Positions 17,011 to 26,347 of a DNA stretch of 64,000 nt are shown here, piece by piece. Position 1 is the first letter of the stretch; every line of letters begins with the position of its first letter. Under the pieces are notes generated by a model. It did no database searches. It was not told the origin of the DNA and saw nothing but the letters and a program-made list of their open reading frames with translations. Source of the stretch: an uncultured Dorea sp. (lineage in GTDB: Bacteria; Bacillota; Clostridia; Lachnospirales; Lachnospiraceae); assembly GCA_910589275.1 (NCBI GenBank), contig CAJUTH010000015.1:3966-67965 (forward strand), given 5' to 3'. The position numbers and the translations under genes are program-made.

Positions 17011-17712
17011 ATGGAAATATTAAGATGTGAGAACCTTTCAAAGCTCTATGGTTCGGGAAATACCTGTGTGAAGGCTCTAGACGGCGTGTCTTTTGGCGTG
17101 GAGGCGGGAGAATTTGTGTCGATTGTGGGGCCTTCAGGCAGCGGAAAATCTACGCTGCTGCATATTTTAGGCGGTGTGGATAAGCCTACGGAGGGAAAGG
17201 TGCTGATCGGCGGCACGGATATCCACGGGCTGAGCGAGAATAAGCTTGCTATTTTCCGCAGAAGGCAGATTGGGCTGATCTACCAGTTCTACAATCTGCT
17301 TCCGGTACTGAACGTGGATGAAAATATCGCGCTGCCCCATCTCTTAGACGGAAGGGAACTGGACAGGGAGCGGCTGAATCTGATCGTGGAGCAGATGGGG
17401 CTTACCGACAGAAGGAATAACCTGCCGGGGCAGCTCTCCGGCGGGCAGCAGCAGAGAGTGTCCATCGGGCGAGCGCTCTACAACCGTCCGGCCATCGTGC
17501 TGGCGGACGAACCCACCGGCAATTTGGATCGGAAGAACGGAGAGGAGATCATCCGGCTTCTGAAGAAATCAAACCGCAATCAGAAACAGACGCTGCTTTT
17601 GATTACTCATGATGAGAGCATCGCCCTGCAGGCGGACCGGATGATCAGCATTGAGGACGGGCGTATTACCAGAGATGAGCGCATCCGTATGACCGGAGGT
17701 GAGGGGCTGTGA
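17011..17712 (+). CDS. ABC transporter ATP-binding protein, MacB/LolD/BceA type (module 2)
   Basis: ATPase of 233 residues, paralogous to the one at 13588. Walker A GPSGSGKSTLLHILGG, Q-loop LIYQFYNLLPVLN, signature LSGGQQQRVSIGRAL, Walker B VLADEPTGNLD, switch histidine LITHDESI. Ribosome site TAAGGAGG. It ends in a GTGA overlap with the permease gene. Module 2 has the order ATPase-permease-regulator-kinase, whereas module 1 has regulator-kinase first and a separate promoter for the ABC genes. Confidence 0.93.
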   Translation: MEILRCENLSKLYGSGNTCVKALDGVSFGVEAGEFVSIVGPSGSGKSTLLHILGGVDKPTEGKVLIGGTDIHGLSENKLAIFRRRQIGLIYQFYNLLPVLNVDENIALPHLLDGRELDRERLNLIVEQMGLTDRRNNLPGQLSGGQQQRVSIGRALYNRPAIVLADEPTGNLDRKNGEEIIRLLKKSNRNQKQTLLLITHDESIALQADRMISIEDGRITRDERIRMTGGEGL

Positions 17713-20492
17713 AAAAAAATATTGTTTACCATGTGACAAGGCAGTATATGAAGCAGAACAAGAAGCGGACGGCAACAACATTTTTCGGGATTGCCTTTAT
17801 GGTGCTGCTGATGACCTGCGTTTTTGTGGGAAAGGATACGGGACTTGGATTTTTAGAGCAGGTGGCCTCTCTGAAGGAAGGAAAATGGCACGTGGCCTTT
17901 TATGATATAGGAAGGGAGAAAAGGAAGGAAATAGAGGAGCTTCCATATGTAAAAGAAACAGCGGTATCTGAATATTTGGGCAATACAGTATTTGACCAGT
18001 CGGGAAATGCCGACAGGCCCTATCTGAATATGAAGGGGTACACAAGGAACTGTTTTGACTGGATGAATATTGAGCTGGCAAGCGGAAGGCTGCCGGAGCG
18101 TGAGGGGGAAATGCTTCTGAGCAAAAAAGCGCTGGAGGACGGGGCGGACATCGCTGTGGGCGACGTGGTGGATGCAGAGTTTTTCCGCCGGTCGATTACA
18201 GGGACGGATGCGGAAGCAATTGAGACAGTATTTCCATTTGCCGGGCTTGTCTTAAAGCAGGGGGAAACCAAAGAGGTTCCGGAGGATTTTCCTTATTATG
18301 GGGAAAATGCGAGCTTTCGGGAAAACAGAGTGTATACCGGGAGCAAGGGGAGCTACCGTATCACAGGAATCATGGAGACGCCGGGATTTGAACAGGATTC
18401 GGCGGCCGGGTATACGGCGATTGCCCTGTTGACAACAGAGCGGGCGGAAACCTTGGACCGCTTTAATTTTAGCGTGAAGTTTGACCGGAAGCTGCTCCCG
18501 GAAGAATACAGGATCGGGCTTAGGGAGATTGCGGGAAACAGTTCCATAGAATTTAATGATTATCTGCTTGCCTTTTCGGGAGATTCTTCCGACAGCACCG
18601 TCAATACTATTTTCCGATTCCTGACAGCGGTGTTTACGGCGCTGATTATGGCTTGTTCGGTGCTGTTGATTTATAATGCGTTTCACATGTCCTTTCAGGA
18701 GCGGAGCAGGTATCTGGGCATGCTCTGTTCCGTAGGAGCCACCGGAAGGCAGAAGCGCAGCAGTATTTACTTTGAGGCGTTCTATCTGCTGGCCTTTGCC
18801 CTGCCTGCCGGGATGCTTGGAGGCGTGGGCGCGGTCTGGGCGGCAATGCAGTGTCTAAAGCCCCTTCTGGGTGAATTTATGGGGCTTAGGGAGATTGCGG
18901 AGAGCTGTCCGGTTTCCATTCGGATTTCGGCATATAATCTGCTTCTGACGGCGGCAGTCAGCATCGTGACGGTGCTGATCGCCGCATGGCTTCCAGCAAG
19001 GAAAATCGGGAAGATCGGGCCGGTGGAATGCATCCGGGGCAATACGGAAAAACGGCAGCGCAGGTACGTCATGCGCCCATGGGTTTCTAAGCGGTGGGGC
19101 GCGGAAGGGATGCTTGCCGTAAATTCCCTGACAAGGCGGGGGAAAAAGGGGAGGGCTATGGTTACGGCGCTGGCTGTATTTATGGTGATCCTTGTGGTGA
19201 CGGCATTCGGTTCTTCGGCAGTCCACAGGATTATGAATCGGAGGCTTGGCGGAGAAGAGCTGTTTTCCGTAGGAGACGAAAGTTATGACTATACGCTTTA
19301 CGGAAACGCTTATACTCCGGTCTATGAAAAGGCGGCAGAAGAAATACAGGCGGACTCCGGCGTGGAAAAGGCGGTTCTGTGGGGAGACGGAATCTTTGCC
19401 GGAACGGTTCCCAGGGAGGTATATGGAAAAGAATTCTGGGAATCCTTAAAAGATATTTACGAGCTGAATTACCGGAGGGAGCTTACGGAAGCGGAGTTTC
19501 GGGAGATGTATCCGGCCAAGGAGGAAAGCGTGAACATTCTGGAGGTGGATGCCGGGACGTTAAAAGACCTTGCGGAAACTGCGGAGGTGGATGTGAGGGA
19601 GCTTACGGATGCCGGAGCCCCTGCGGCGCTGGTGATGAAGGAGGGGTCTATTTCTACAGAGGATCATACGATCTGGGAGACGGAGCCGGAGCGTTACCGC
19701 CATTACCACATTGAGAATTTGACGGATTACCGGCCGGGGGAGGAGATTCCTTTAAGCTTTTATAATGAAGGAAAGGACGAAATGGCGGGGTATCCGGTTA
19801 AGATTGCAGGCTTTGTAAAGCCGGAACAGATCAGGAAATACATGACCTTCGGGGCGGGAGGCAGCCTGTGGATTATCGTCAGCCCGGAACTGGCGGCAGG
19901 GATCCGCGCCGCGGCGGACAGCCGGGAGGATTATTCGGTGATTCATCCATTTCTGATGATCAAGATGAACGGGGAGCCGACGGATATCATTGACAGGCTG
20001 GAAAAGCTCTGTGATAATGAAGATACCGATATGATACTGGGGAAAAACGGATATATGGTTACGCTGGCCCGGTCGCTGGTACGGATTGCGGATGCATTGC
20101 TTTGCTGTTTTGTGGCGCTTTCCTCGGTGATTTGTCTGTTGAATCTGTATAACTCGGTAAAGGGATGGATTGGTGGAAGGGCGCAGGAGCTGGCGGTGCT
20201 CCGGTCGATGGGTATGACGGATGGCCAGATGAAAAAAATGGTGTTTTTTGAGTGTATGGGAATCTTTGGAGAGGCGCTTATACTTGCGGCGGCATGCAGC
20301 GGTTTGATTATATGGGGGTTGAACGAGGGCATTACGGTTATTTTCGGGAGAATCCCGATCCCGGCGCCTGCAGCCGGGGCAGCGGCGTCGGCGCTGCTGG
20401 CATCGTCGGTCCTTGTGGGAATCGCATGTTACAGCCTGAAGAAAGAGTGTGGGAAAGATATGTTTGAACAGATTCGCAGTGAAAATGTTTAG
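17709..20492 (+). CDS. Large ABC transporter permease with two FtsX modules (module 2)
   Basis: A 927-residue permease, GTG start overlapping the ATPase stop. One N-terminal span (residues about 20-40), a first extracellular domain, three FtsX spans with SRYLGMLCSVGATGRQKRSSI, then a fifth span after KKGRAMVTALAVFMV. A second, longer extracellular domain follows, and the C-terminal FtsX spans carry AQELAVLRSMGMTDGQMKKMV. Both extracellular domains are acidic and larger than in the module 1 permease, which accounts for the extra 150 residues. Substrate unknown; a peptide antibiotic or lipoprotein-like cargo would fit the family. Confidence 0.9.
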   Translation: MKKNIVYHVTRQYMKQNKKRTATTFFGIAFMVLLMTCVFVGKDTGLGFLEQVASLKEGKWHVAFYDIGREKRKEIEELPYVKETAVSEYLGNTVFDQSGNADRPYLNMKGYTRNCFDWMNIELASGRLPEREGEMLLSKKALEDGADIAVGDVVDAEFFRRSITGTDAEAIETVFPFAGLVLKQGETKEVPEDFPYYGENASFRENRVYTGSKGSYRITGIMETPGFEQDSAAGYTAIALLTTERAETLDRFNFSVKFDRKLLPEEYRIGLREIAGNSSIEFNDYLLAFSGDSSDSTVNTIFRFLTAVFTALIMACSVLLIYNAFHMSFQERSRYLGMLCSVGATGRQKRSSIYFEAFYLLAFALPAGMLGGVGAVWAAMQCLKPLLGEFMGLREIAESCPVSIRISAYNLLLTAAVSIVTVLIAAWLPARKIGKIGPVECIRGNTEKRQRRYVMRPWVSKRWGAEGMLAVNSLTRRGKKGRAMVTALAVFMVILVVTAFGSSAVHRIMNRRLGGEELFSVGDESYDYTLYGNAYTPVYEKAAEEIQADSGVEKAVLWGDGIFAGTVPREVYGKEFWESLKDIYELNYRRELTEAEFREMYPAKEESVNILEVDAGTLKDLAETAEVDVRELTDAGAPAALVMKEGSISTEDHTIWETEPERYRHYHIENLTDYRPGEEIPLSFYNEGKDEMAGYPVKIAGFVKPEQIRKYMTFGAGGSLWIIVSPELAAGIRAAADSREDYSVIHPFLMIKMNGEPTDIIDRLEKLCDNEDTDMILGKNGYMVTLARSLVRIADALLCCFVALSSVICLLNLYNSVKGWIGGRAQELAVLRSMGMTDGQMKKMVFFECMGIFGEALILAAACSGLIIWGLNEGITVIFGRIPIPAPAAGAAASALLASSVLVGIACYSLKKECGKDMFEQIRSENV

Positions 20493-20522
20493 ACGGTGTG
20501 TTAAGGAGAACAGGGTGAGACG

Positions 20523-21209
20523 ATGGAGCTTAGGGTATTGATCGTAGAGGATGATGAAATTATCAGGGAAGGGCTGGAACTCGCCCTGCGGCAGGAAGGC
20601 TGCAGGGTGTATACGGCAGGCGCGGCAGGGGAGGCTGCGGAAATCATCCGGAAGGAGACGCCGATTGATTTTTACCTTTTGGATATCCTGCTGCCGGATG
20701 GGGATGGATTTACGGTATGCAGGGAAATAAGGAAGCGGACCGATACGCCCATCCTGTTTTTAACGGCCTGTGACGATGAGGTGAATACGGTGAGAGCCCT
20801 AGAACAGGGAGCGGATGATTATATCTCTAAGCCGTTCCGTATCCGCGAGCTGATTGCCCGGATGAAGGCGATTTTAAGGAGGACGAACCGGGAGGAGGGA
20901 AAGCTTGAGAAGACGGCGCAGGTTGGAAAGAATCAGATTCATCTGCAGACAGGGCGGGTATACTGCGGCGATGAGGAAGTCATCCTGACGGCGATGGAGT
21001 ACCGATTGCTTCTGATCTTTTTAAACCATCGAGGGCAGACCCTTTCCAGACGGCAGATTCTGAACCAGATCTGGGATGAGGCGGGAGATTTTGTAAATGA
21101 CAATACTCTGAGCGTCTATGTGAAACGGCTTCGAAAGAAGCTGGGAGATACCGCGGAGGGGCAGTTAATCCAGACCGTCCGGGGCGTAGGTTACCGAATG
21201 GAGAAATGA
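20523..21209 (+). CDS. OmpR/PhoB family response regulator (module 2)
   Basis: A 228-residue regulator with receiver domain (VEDDEIIREG; Asp54 in FYLLDILLPDGDGF; FLTACDDE; DDYISKPFR) and winged-helix domain (LTAMEYRLLLIFLNHRGQTLSRRQIL; VYVKRLRKKLGD; TVRGVGYRMEK). It lies 30 bases after the permease gene in the same operon, so the module is probably autoregulated through the operator at 16616. The kinase gene begins 12 bases after its stop. Confidence 0.93.
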   Translation: MELRVLIVEDDEIIREGLELALRQEGCRVYTAGAAGEAAEIIRKETPIDFYLLDILLPDGDGFTVCREIRKRTDTPILFLTACDDEVNTVRALEQGADDYISKPFRIRELIARMKAILRRTNREEGKLEKTAQVGKNQIHLQTGRVYCGDEEVILTAMEYRLLLIFLNHRGQTLSRRQILNQIWDEAGDFVNDNTLSVYVKRLRKKLGDTAEGQLIQTVRGVGYRMEK

Positions 21210-21221
21210 GGTGCGGTGAGG

Positions 21222-22208
21222 ATGGAACTTGTGGTTCAGCTTGTTATCATGATTTTTGCGGCGGCCGCCTGCGCGGCTTCTGGGAATCTGCAGACAGCGT
21301 GCGTTTTGCTTGCTGTCTGCATTGTGTTTCTGTTTCTTGCGGCGGCTTACTTCCGGTATCGGAGGGAGCGGGAGTTAAAAGAGATTATTCTGTATCTGAT
21401 GCATCTGCAGGACGGACTCCGGCTGCCGGAGCTGAAGCGCTGCAAAGAAGGACAGCTTGCGGTGTTAGAGAGCGAGATCTATAAGCTGGTGGTGCTGATC
21501 AGCAGACAGTCTGACAGAGCCAGAAAGGAAAAAGAATATCTTGCCGAAATGCTCTCGGATATTTCCCACCAGATCAAAACGCCTTTGTCTTCGATCACGA
21601 TTATGACGGAGCTGTTACGCTCCGAGGGAATCAGCGAAGAAAAGAGGGAGGAAATTACGGGTAAGATTGATTCCCAAGTCAGGCGGATTACATGGCTGGT
21701 CCGCAATCTCCTGACCTTATCTCAGTTGGACGCAGATATGCTGAAGCTAAAGCGTGAGGAGGTGCCGGTTCGGAGGCTTCTTGAGGAAGCCTGCCAGCCC
21801 TTTGCGATCATGGCGGAGCTGAAAGGGATCTCGCTTGCGGTGTCCGCGCCGGAGGATTTGCATCTTGTGTGCGACGAACGCTGGACGGCGGAGGCGGTGT
21901 CGAATATTGTCAAGAACTGCATTGAGCATACGCCCGCCGGGGGCGAGGTCTGGATTGGGGCTGGGCAGAATAATTTCGCTACGACGATCACCGTGAGGGA
22001 TAACGGCTCGGGGATTCCGGCGGAGGACCTTCCGCATATCTTTGAGCGGTTTTATAAGGGGACGGGAGCAAAAAAGGACAGCGTGGGAATCGGGCTGGCA
22101 ATGTCAAGGCAGATCATTCTGCGCCAGAATGGGACGATCCATGTGGAAAGCGGGGAAAGGAAGGGGAGCTGTTTTCGGATTAAGCTGTATTCGGACGTAG
22201 TGGTGTGA
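21222..22208 (+). CDS. Sensor histidine kinase with short membrane sensor (module 2)
   Basis: A 328-residue kinase. Two membrane spans at about residues 1-20 and 25-43 with almost nothing outside the membrane, as in intramembrane-sensing kinases tied to ABC transporters. His116 in SDISHQIKTPLSSI, N box NIVKNCIEHT, G1 DNGSGIP, G2 GIGLAMSRQII. ATG at 21222 behind GAGGTG is preferred to the in-frame GTG at 21216. Last gene of the module 2 operon, before a strong terminator. Confidence 0.92.
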   Translation: MELVVQLVIMIFAAAACAASGNLQTACVLLAVCIVFLFLAAAYFRYRRERELKEIILYLMHLQDGLRLPELKRCKEGQLAVLESEIYKLVVLISRQSDRARKEKEYLAEMLSDISHQIKTPLSSITIMTELLRSEGISEEKREEITGKIDSQVRRITWLVRNLLTLSQLDADMLKLKREEVPVRRLLEEACQPFAIMAELKGISLAVSAPEDLHLVCDERWTAEAVSNIVKNCIEHTPAGGEVWIGAGQNNFATTITVRDNGSGIPAEDLPHIFERFYKGTGAKKDSVGIGLAMSRQIILRQNGTIHVESGERKGSCFRIKLYSDVVV

Positions 22209-22225
22209 TGCGGCTGCTGCTATAC

Positions 22226-22275
22226 AATAAACCTTCAAACTGGTAAGTTATTTTACAGCAGCTTGAAGGTTTATT
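22226..22275. terminator. Terminator between module 2 and the PTS cluster
   Basis: AATAAACCTTCAA (22226-22238) pairs perfectly with TTGAAGGTTTATT (22263-22275). It lies between convergent genes and could work in both directions. Confidence 0.8.
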
Positions 22276-22316
22276 AATTGTGAGGATATATCCGTTTATA
22301 CAAACTTCAGGATGCA

Positions 22317-23192
22317 TTAATTTGAGATTGATTTTTTATCGGCTGTTTGCTCAGTTAAAAATTCGGTAACAACACAGTTAAATTTGTTCGGATTTGCACA
22401 AAACATACTATGTCGTCCATATTCTTCTCTTGTAAAGCTGGCAACTCTTAAATCAGAGATATTTTTCTTGTACCAGTCTGTTAACAGAGGGGTTGTAGCT
22501 CTGCTTGTTTCCCCTGCAATATACATAGTTGGAACTGCTATCCGCATTACCACATCTCTAAAATCGTTTGTTGAAATATTCAAAATTAGAGACGCCAGAA
22601 AATGCGGATCTTGTTTTTTTCGTGGTAAATTCCTGCTGTACTGATAAAAAGGCGATTCTTCGGAAATGTCATCAGGATGATTCTCGGCCTGATTTAAAAA
22701 TTCCAGAGCTCCTTTTTCCACAGACTGTTTCATTTCCGTATATATTTTCCATACATCGGTAAAGGTGCCGCCAAGTTCTTTGTTTGTTTTTTCGGATTCA
22801 TAAGGATTTCTTCCAAGTCTTGGGCCGACGTCGATAATAATGAGTTTGTCTATGATGTCTTGTCCAAAAAGATCAATGTAATTAAAAACAACAAGCGCTC
22901 CCATCGAGTGGCACATGATATGCGTTTTCTGCAGATTAAGATGCTCCAAGAATTGATGCAGATCCATGCTTAACCTAGAAAGCCGCGCTCCATAATCTAC
23001 TCGGTCTGAACTTCCATGCCCGCGGTGTTCCAGAAAGTATACTGTGAACCGCCGGGATAATTCCTCCAGATTATGACAGTATTCCACAGCCTCAGAACGG
23101 TATCCATGAATGATCACGAGAGGCTTCCCCTGTCCGCCGTGTATGTAGTGGAGCCGAACTCCGTCGTTTGTAAAAAAATAACTGTCTTCCAT
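22317..23192 (-). CDS. Alpha/beta-fold hydrolase
   Basis: A 291-residue alpha/beta hydrolase. Oxyanion-hole segment VIIHGYRSEA, the HRGHGSSD loop, nucleophile serine in CHSMGALVVF (Cys replaces the first Gly of GxSxG) and a probable catalytic His near the C-terminus in YGRHSMF. No signal peptide. It is the last gene of a minus-strand PTS cluster (62 bases after EIIA), where a phosphoglycosidase would be usual, so it may process an acylated or ester-linked PTS substrate; that is inference. Confidence 0.85.
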   Translation of the reverse strand: MEDSYFFTNDGVRLHYIHGGQGKPLVIIHGYRSEAVEYCHNLEELSRRFTVYFLEHRGHGSSDRVDYGARLSRLSMDLHQFLEHLNLQKTHIMCHSMGALVVFNYIDLFGQDIIDKLIIIDVGPRLGRNPYESEKTNKELGGTFTDVWKIYTEMKQSVEKGALEFLNQAENHPDDISEESPFYQYSRNLPRKKQDPHFLASLILNISTNDFRDVVMRIAVPTMYIAGETSRATTPLLTDWYKKNISDLRVASFTREEYGRHSMFCANPNKFNCVVTEFLTEQTADKKSISN

Positions 23193-23254
23193 AATCTTGC
23201 CTCCTGCTATTAGATTATATTTAACTGACTTAATGTTCGTAAAGATATATCATA

Positions 23255-23695
23255 TTAACATTCAAATAGGATTGTATTATTGTCGGCATTTGTACCTTCG
23301 TCTGCTTTATTTTTTAATTCTTTTTCCAATGCAATAACAAGAACGGTATTATCAATATGATTTTCCGTTATCATGTTATGGTTCACTTTCATAAGCGGCT
23401 GCCCTTTTTTGACCTTTTTCTTTTCTTTGATCAGTATTTCAAATGGACGTCCATTTAATGCAACCGTGTTGATGCCAACATGAATCATGATTTTGGTTCT
23501 GCGGTTGGAAATAATAATTGCATGTTTTGATGGGAACACGGATTCAATTTTTCCATCAAATGGAGCATAAATATATTCATCTTCGGGGATAACTGCAATT
23601 CCGTCTCCGAGCATTTTTTGTGAAAAAGCAGAATCTTTTACATTCTCTATATTTAAAATTTTCCCGTAACATACACCATAAATTTTTGAACGCAT
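23255..23695 (-). CDS. PTS glucose-family EIIA protein
   Basis: A 146-residue stand-alone EIIA of the glucose/beta-glucoside family, which passes phosphate from HPr to EIIB. The active His72 lies in IMIHVGINTVAL, the accessory histidine in FPSKHAIII, and the family turn DGIAVIPEDEYIYAPFDGKI is clear. In many relatives this domain is fused to EIIBC; here it is a separate gene 19 bases downstream of EIIBC. Confidence 0.93.
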   Translation of the reverse strand: MRSKIYGVCYGKILNIENVKDSAFSQKMLGDGIAVIPEDEYIYAPFDGKIESVFPSKHAIIISNRRTKIMIHVGINTVALNGRPFEILIKEKKKVKKGQPLMKVNHNMITENHIDNTVLVIALEKELKNKADEGTNADNNTILFEC

Positions 23696-23714
23696 AATAG
23701 TTCCCTCTATATCT

Positions 23715-25091
23715 TTATTCTACATCATAATTACTGTCGTCAAATCCGATGATCCATGTGACAGTAAATGTAACAATGATAGTAACGCCTGCTACAATAC
23801 ATGCATATGTAAAGTTGTTTGGAAATTCCGATGAAATATATGCAGGAATGGAAATTACAGAATAGGCTCCCATTGCAAAAGCTTTTAATCCCAAAATTCC
23901 CGCTATTACTCCGGCCGTACCTGAACCAGCCATTACGCCGATTAAAGGTTTCTTTAATCTGGTATTTACGGCAAATAGGCTTGGTTCTCCAACTCCTCCT
24001 ACCAGTGTTGCAAAGGCGGCGGAAGCGGCAGTCTGCTTTAGTTTTTTGTCCTTAGTTTTAAGGCAGACAGCTAATGCTGCAATTCCATTGGATATTGTAC
24101 TTATAAAGAATACGATTAATACACATTTTTCATAGCCTGTACTTGCTAAGGTTGCAATTGCGATTGGGAACAGCGCAAGGTGCATCCCGGTCATTCCTAG
24201 AAATGGGCTTAATATTCCGATAATCAGCAGACAAAGCCATCCTGCGGTGTCATATAATGTATTAACTAGCCATACCAGAGAATAGCCGGCATAATAACCG
24301 ACAGGCCCTAAAATAGTAATCATTAATATTCCTGTGGCTGCAAAAGTAAATAACGGCCTTAAAACAGGAGAAATAGAATCTGGAATGATTTTTTCACTGA
24401 GATGTTCCAGCTTGGACAGCACATATACTGTCAGCAAGCTTGGAATGAAGGACCCGCCATAGCTTGATGAAGCGACCGGAATAAATTCAAAGAGTTTGAC
24501 TGCTTTTCCGGCGCTTAGCAGGCCTGAAAAATCTGGATAAATCAAAATCGAAACCAACCCTAAAGCCATAATTTTGCTGCATCCAAATTTTTCTGCAGAT
24601 GTGACGGCAATTAGCAAAGGAAAGTAATTAAACACAGCACTTGCAAAGCAGTCAAATATAATATAAGTTTGGCTGTCGGTATGTAAGATTGCAGACATAG
24701 ATAAAATAGCAAGCGCTACTTTTACAAAACCTGCCGCTGTAATAATCGGAACTAGAGGTGTGACGCATCCTGATAATATCTGGAGAAAGTGATAAAAAAT
24801 ATTCGTTTTTACGGCCTTTTCCTGTTCTTCTTCCGTTACGCTGTTGATATTATGATTCTTCAAGATATTCTTGTACAGGTTTCCGACTCCTGGCCCGATT
24901 ATGATTTGGTATTGGTCGTTAAATTGTGATACTCCAAAAACGCCTGTAATCTGTTCAAGTTTATTTTTTGCAAATTTTTCTTGGTTCTCCAATGTAACCC
25001 GGAGTCTTGTGGCGCAGTGGCTGATTGATTTAATATTCGTTTCCCCTCCAATATTGGCGATGATTTCATCGCCTAGTTTTTTCATATCCAT
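23715..25091 (-). CDS. PTS EIIBC component, beta-glucoside/sucrose/trehalose family
   Basis: A 458-residue sugar permease. N-terminal EIIB domain with phospho-acceptor Cys26 in SISHCATRLRVTL, followed by a PTS EIIC domain of about ten spans (ILSGCVTPLVPIITAAGFVKV; GGVGEPSLFAVNTRLKKPL, the family substrate-site motif GEP). Start at 25091 (MDMKKLGDEI) behind AAAGGAAG rather than the in-frame ATG at 25148. Sugar specificity cannot be assigned. The antiterminator gene just upstream is damaged, so expression may be reduced. Confidence 0.93.
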   Translation of the reverse strand: MDMKKLGDEIIANIGGETNIKSISHCATRLRVTLENQEKFAKNKLEQITGVFGVSQFNDQYQIIIGPGVGNLYKNILKNHNINSVTEEEQEKAVKTNIFYHFLQILSGCVTPLVPIITAAGFVKVALAILSMSAILHTDSQTYIIFDCFASAVFNYFPLLIAVTSAEKFGCSKIMALGLVSILIYPDFSGLLSAGKAVKLFEFIPVASSSYGGSFIPSLLTVYVLSKLEHLSEKIIPDSISPVLRPLFTFAATGILMITILGPVGYYAGYSLVWLVNTLYDTAGWLCLLIIGILSPFLGMTGMHLALFPIAIATLASTGYEKCVLIVFFISTISNGIAALAVCLKTKDKKLKQTAASAAFATLVGGVGEPSLFAVNTRLKKPLIGVMAGSGTAGVIAGILGLKAFAMGAYSVISIPAYISSEFPNNFTYACIVAGVTIIVTFTVTWIIGFDDSNYDVE

Positions 25092-25150
25092 ATAGTTGTC
25101 TTCCTTTCTTTTTGTATTTTCAAAGAGTCTGGGCCCGTCTCTCTGCAAAC

Positions 25151-25984
25151 TTAATTAATATTTCTACATGCGTAAAACACAATATAAGCAATTTCAGCAT
25201 CTGGGACAGTAATATCAGAATTTATTTCATGAACTAGGTTATTTATAAATTTTTTTTAACATTTAAATTCTTTTGGAAACAATTTCCTGATATTGTTTGT
25301 TAAGTCGTTATCAATGGTCGTCCGGTTAAAAATCCGGTTATATGCAAGTACACAATGAATTACCATACGTTTATAAATAAATGAATTATAGTCTATTTCC
25401 ATATTGAGATTTTTATATATTTCTTCTACGGTTTTATTTGCTAATTCCGTACGCTCCATTGATTCTGCGATTCCTACATTATTCTTTGCAGCGTTTAAAT
25501 GCATGGCGACAATAGAAATTTCATTTTCATTCATTTCTACGCCATATTTTTTATTTAAACGGTTCACAATCCTTCTTGCGGCTTCATACTCTGATTCGAA
25601 TGTTGCCTGAATCACATAGTTATATGGATTTTCAAAAATAATCCCTTTGCGGTATCGGTCGATCGCGCCCCTCAGATGATCTATGAGCGTACTATGGATG
25701 TTTTCGTTCAATGTCTGAGGTATTTCTTTTTGGAAAATCGCCAATTCTTCTTCCACGATTGTTGTAAGCTGTGAGTCTGTCTTATTGACAAGGTTTTCAT
25801 AATTTTTTTGATTGTTGTTGTCTTGAAGAATAAATGTCTGTTCTACCTGTTTTGTTATAACGAAACGGTCGCCTATATGCTTGTTAAATCCAATGCCTTT
25901 CCCTACTAATATATATTGTTTTCCTTGCTTCCCTTTTATAAGTATTACGTTGTTGTTTAATACTCTTAATATTTTCCCTGACAT
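25151..25984 (-). pseudogene. BglG/LicT-family antiterminator with premature TAA in PRD2
   Basis: RNA-binding antiterminator that normally switches on its own PTS operon. Start at 25984 (MSGKILRVLNNN, the CAT RNA-binding domain) behind GGGGGA. PRD1 spans about residues 65-165 with its histidines, for example LIDHLRGAIDRYR and SIVAMHLNAAK. Translation stops at a TAA at 25256-25258 after FPKEFKC. The same frame then continues for 34 codons (KKFINNLVHEINSDI to YACRNIN) to a TAA at 25151-25153, and this stretch is the normal end of PRD2. Restored length is about 276 residues, the BglG norm; the truncated form has 242. The truncated protein may still work or be unregulated. Confidence 0.85.
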
Positions 25985-26003
25985 CACAAATCCCCCATGA
26001 AAT

Positions 26004-26056
26004 AAAAAAAGACAAGGTGTACAAGTATCATAACATATACTTATCACGCCTTATCT
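26004..26056 (-). terminator. Leader terminator before the antiterminator gene
   Basis: On the minus strand 26037-26056 pairs with 26010-26028 in a stem of about 19 pairs (ATACTTAT.. with ..AAGTAT), followed by a run of seven T. It lies between the promoter and the antiterminator gene, where BglG proteins act. I could not recognise the conserved RAT sequence overlapping its 5' arm. Confidence 0.75.
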
Positions 26057-26092
26057 TTAAGTCACGCATTTCTCTATTCATCTTATGTTTTA

Positions 26093-26121
26093 TTTATATC
26101 ATATGCATATGGCAAATGCAA
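26093..26121 (-). promoter_or_regulatory. Promoter of the PTS cluster
   Basis: Minus strand TTGCAT (26116-26121), 17 bases, TATAAA (26093-26098), upstream of the leader terminator. The remainder of the gap to 26347 is AT-rich; no other feature was identified there. Confidence 0.7.
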
Positions 26122-26347
26122 GAACTTTTTATATATCTTCCAATATTTTCTATATGTCGTTTGACTTTTATAATCGGACGGACTTTTTCAAAAATACAAT
26201 GACCTAATATTTGAAATATATCGCCGGAAAGGATAGACAGAAACAGCAGGTATTGCTATGATTGTATTATTATTTTCCTGAATGAACGATATTAGAATAC
26301 CGGGGGATTAATCCAGCTAATGGATGGGTTACAAAGGAGTAGGGGCT

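Noticed and set aside
16799..17041. 80-codon minus-strand frame ending ETKAFLRFLVSVNN in the long inverted repeat
   Set aside because: Mostly made of the repeat arm, overlaps the ATPase start, no ribosome site. I cannot match it to a protein; a remnant of a mobile gene remains possible.
26004..26092. RAT antiterminator site for the BglG-type protein
   Set aside because: A terminator is clear, but the conserved RAT sequence overlapping its 5' arm could not be recognised.
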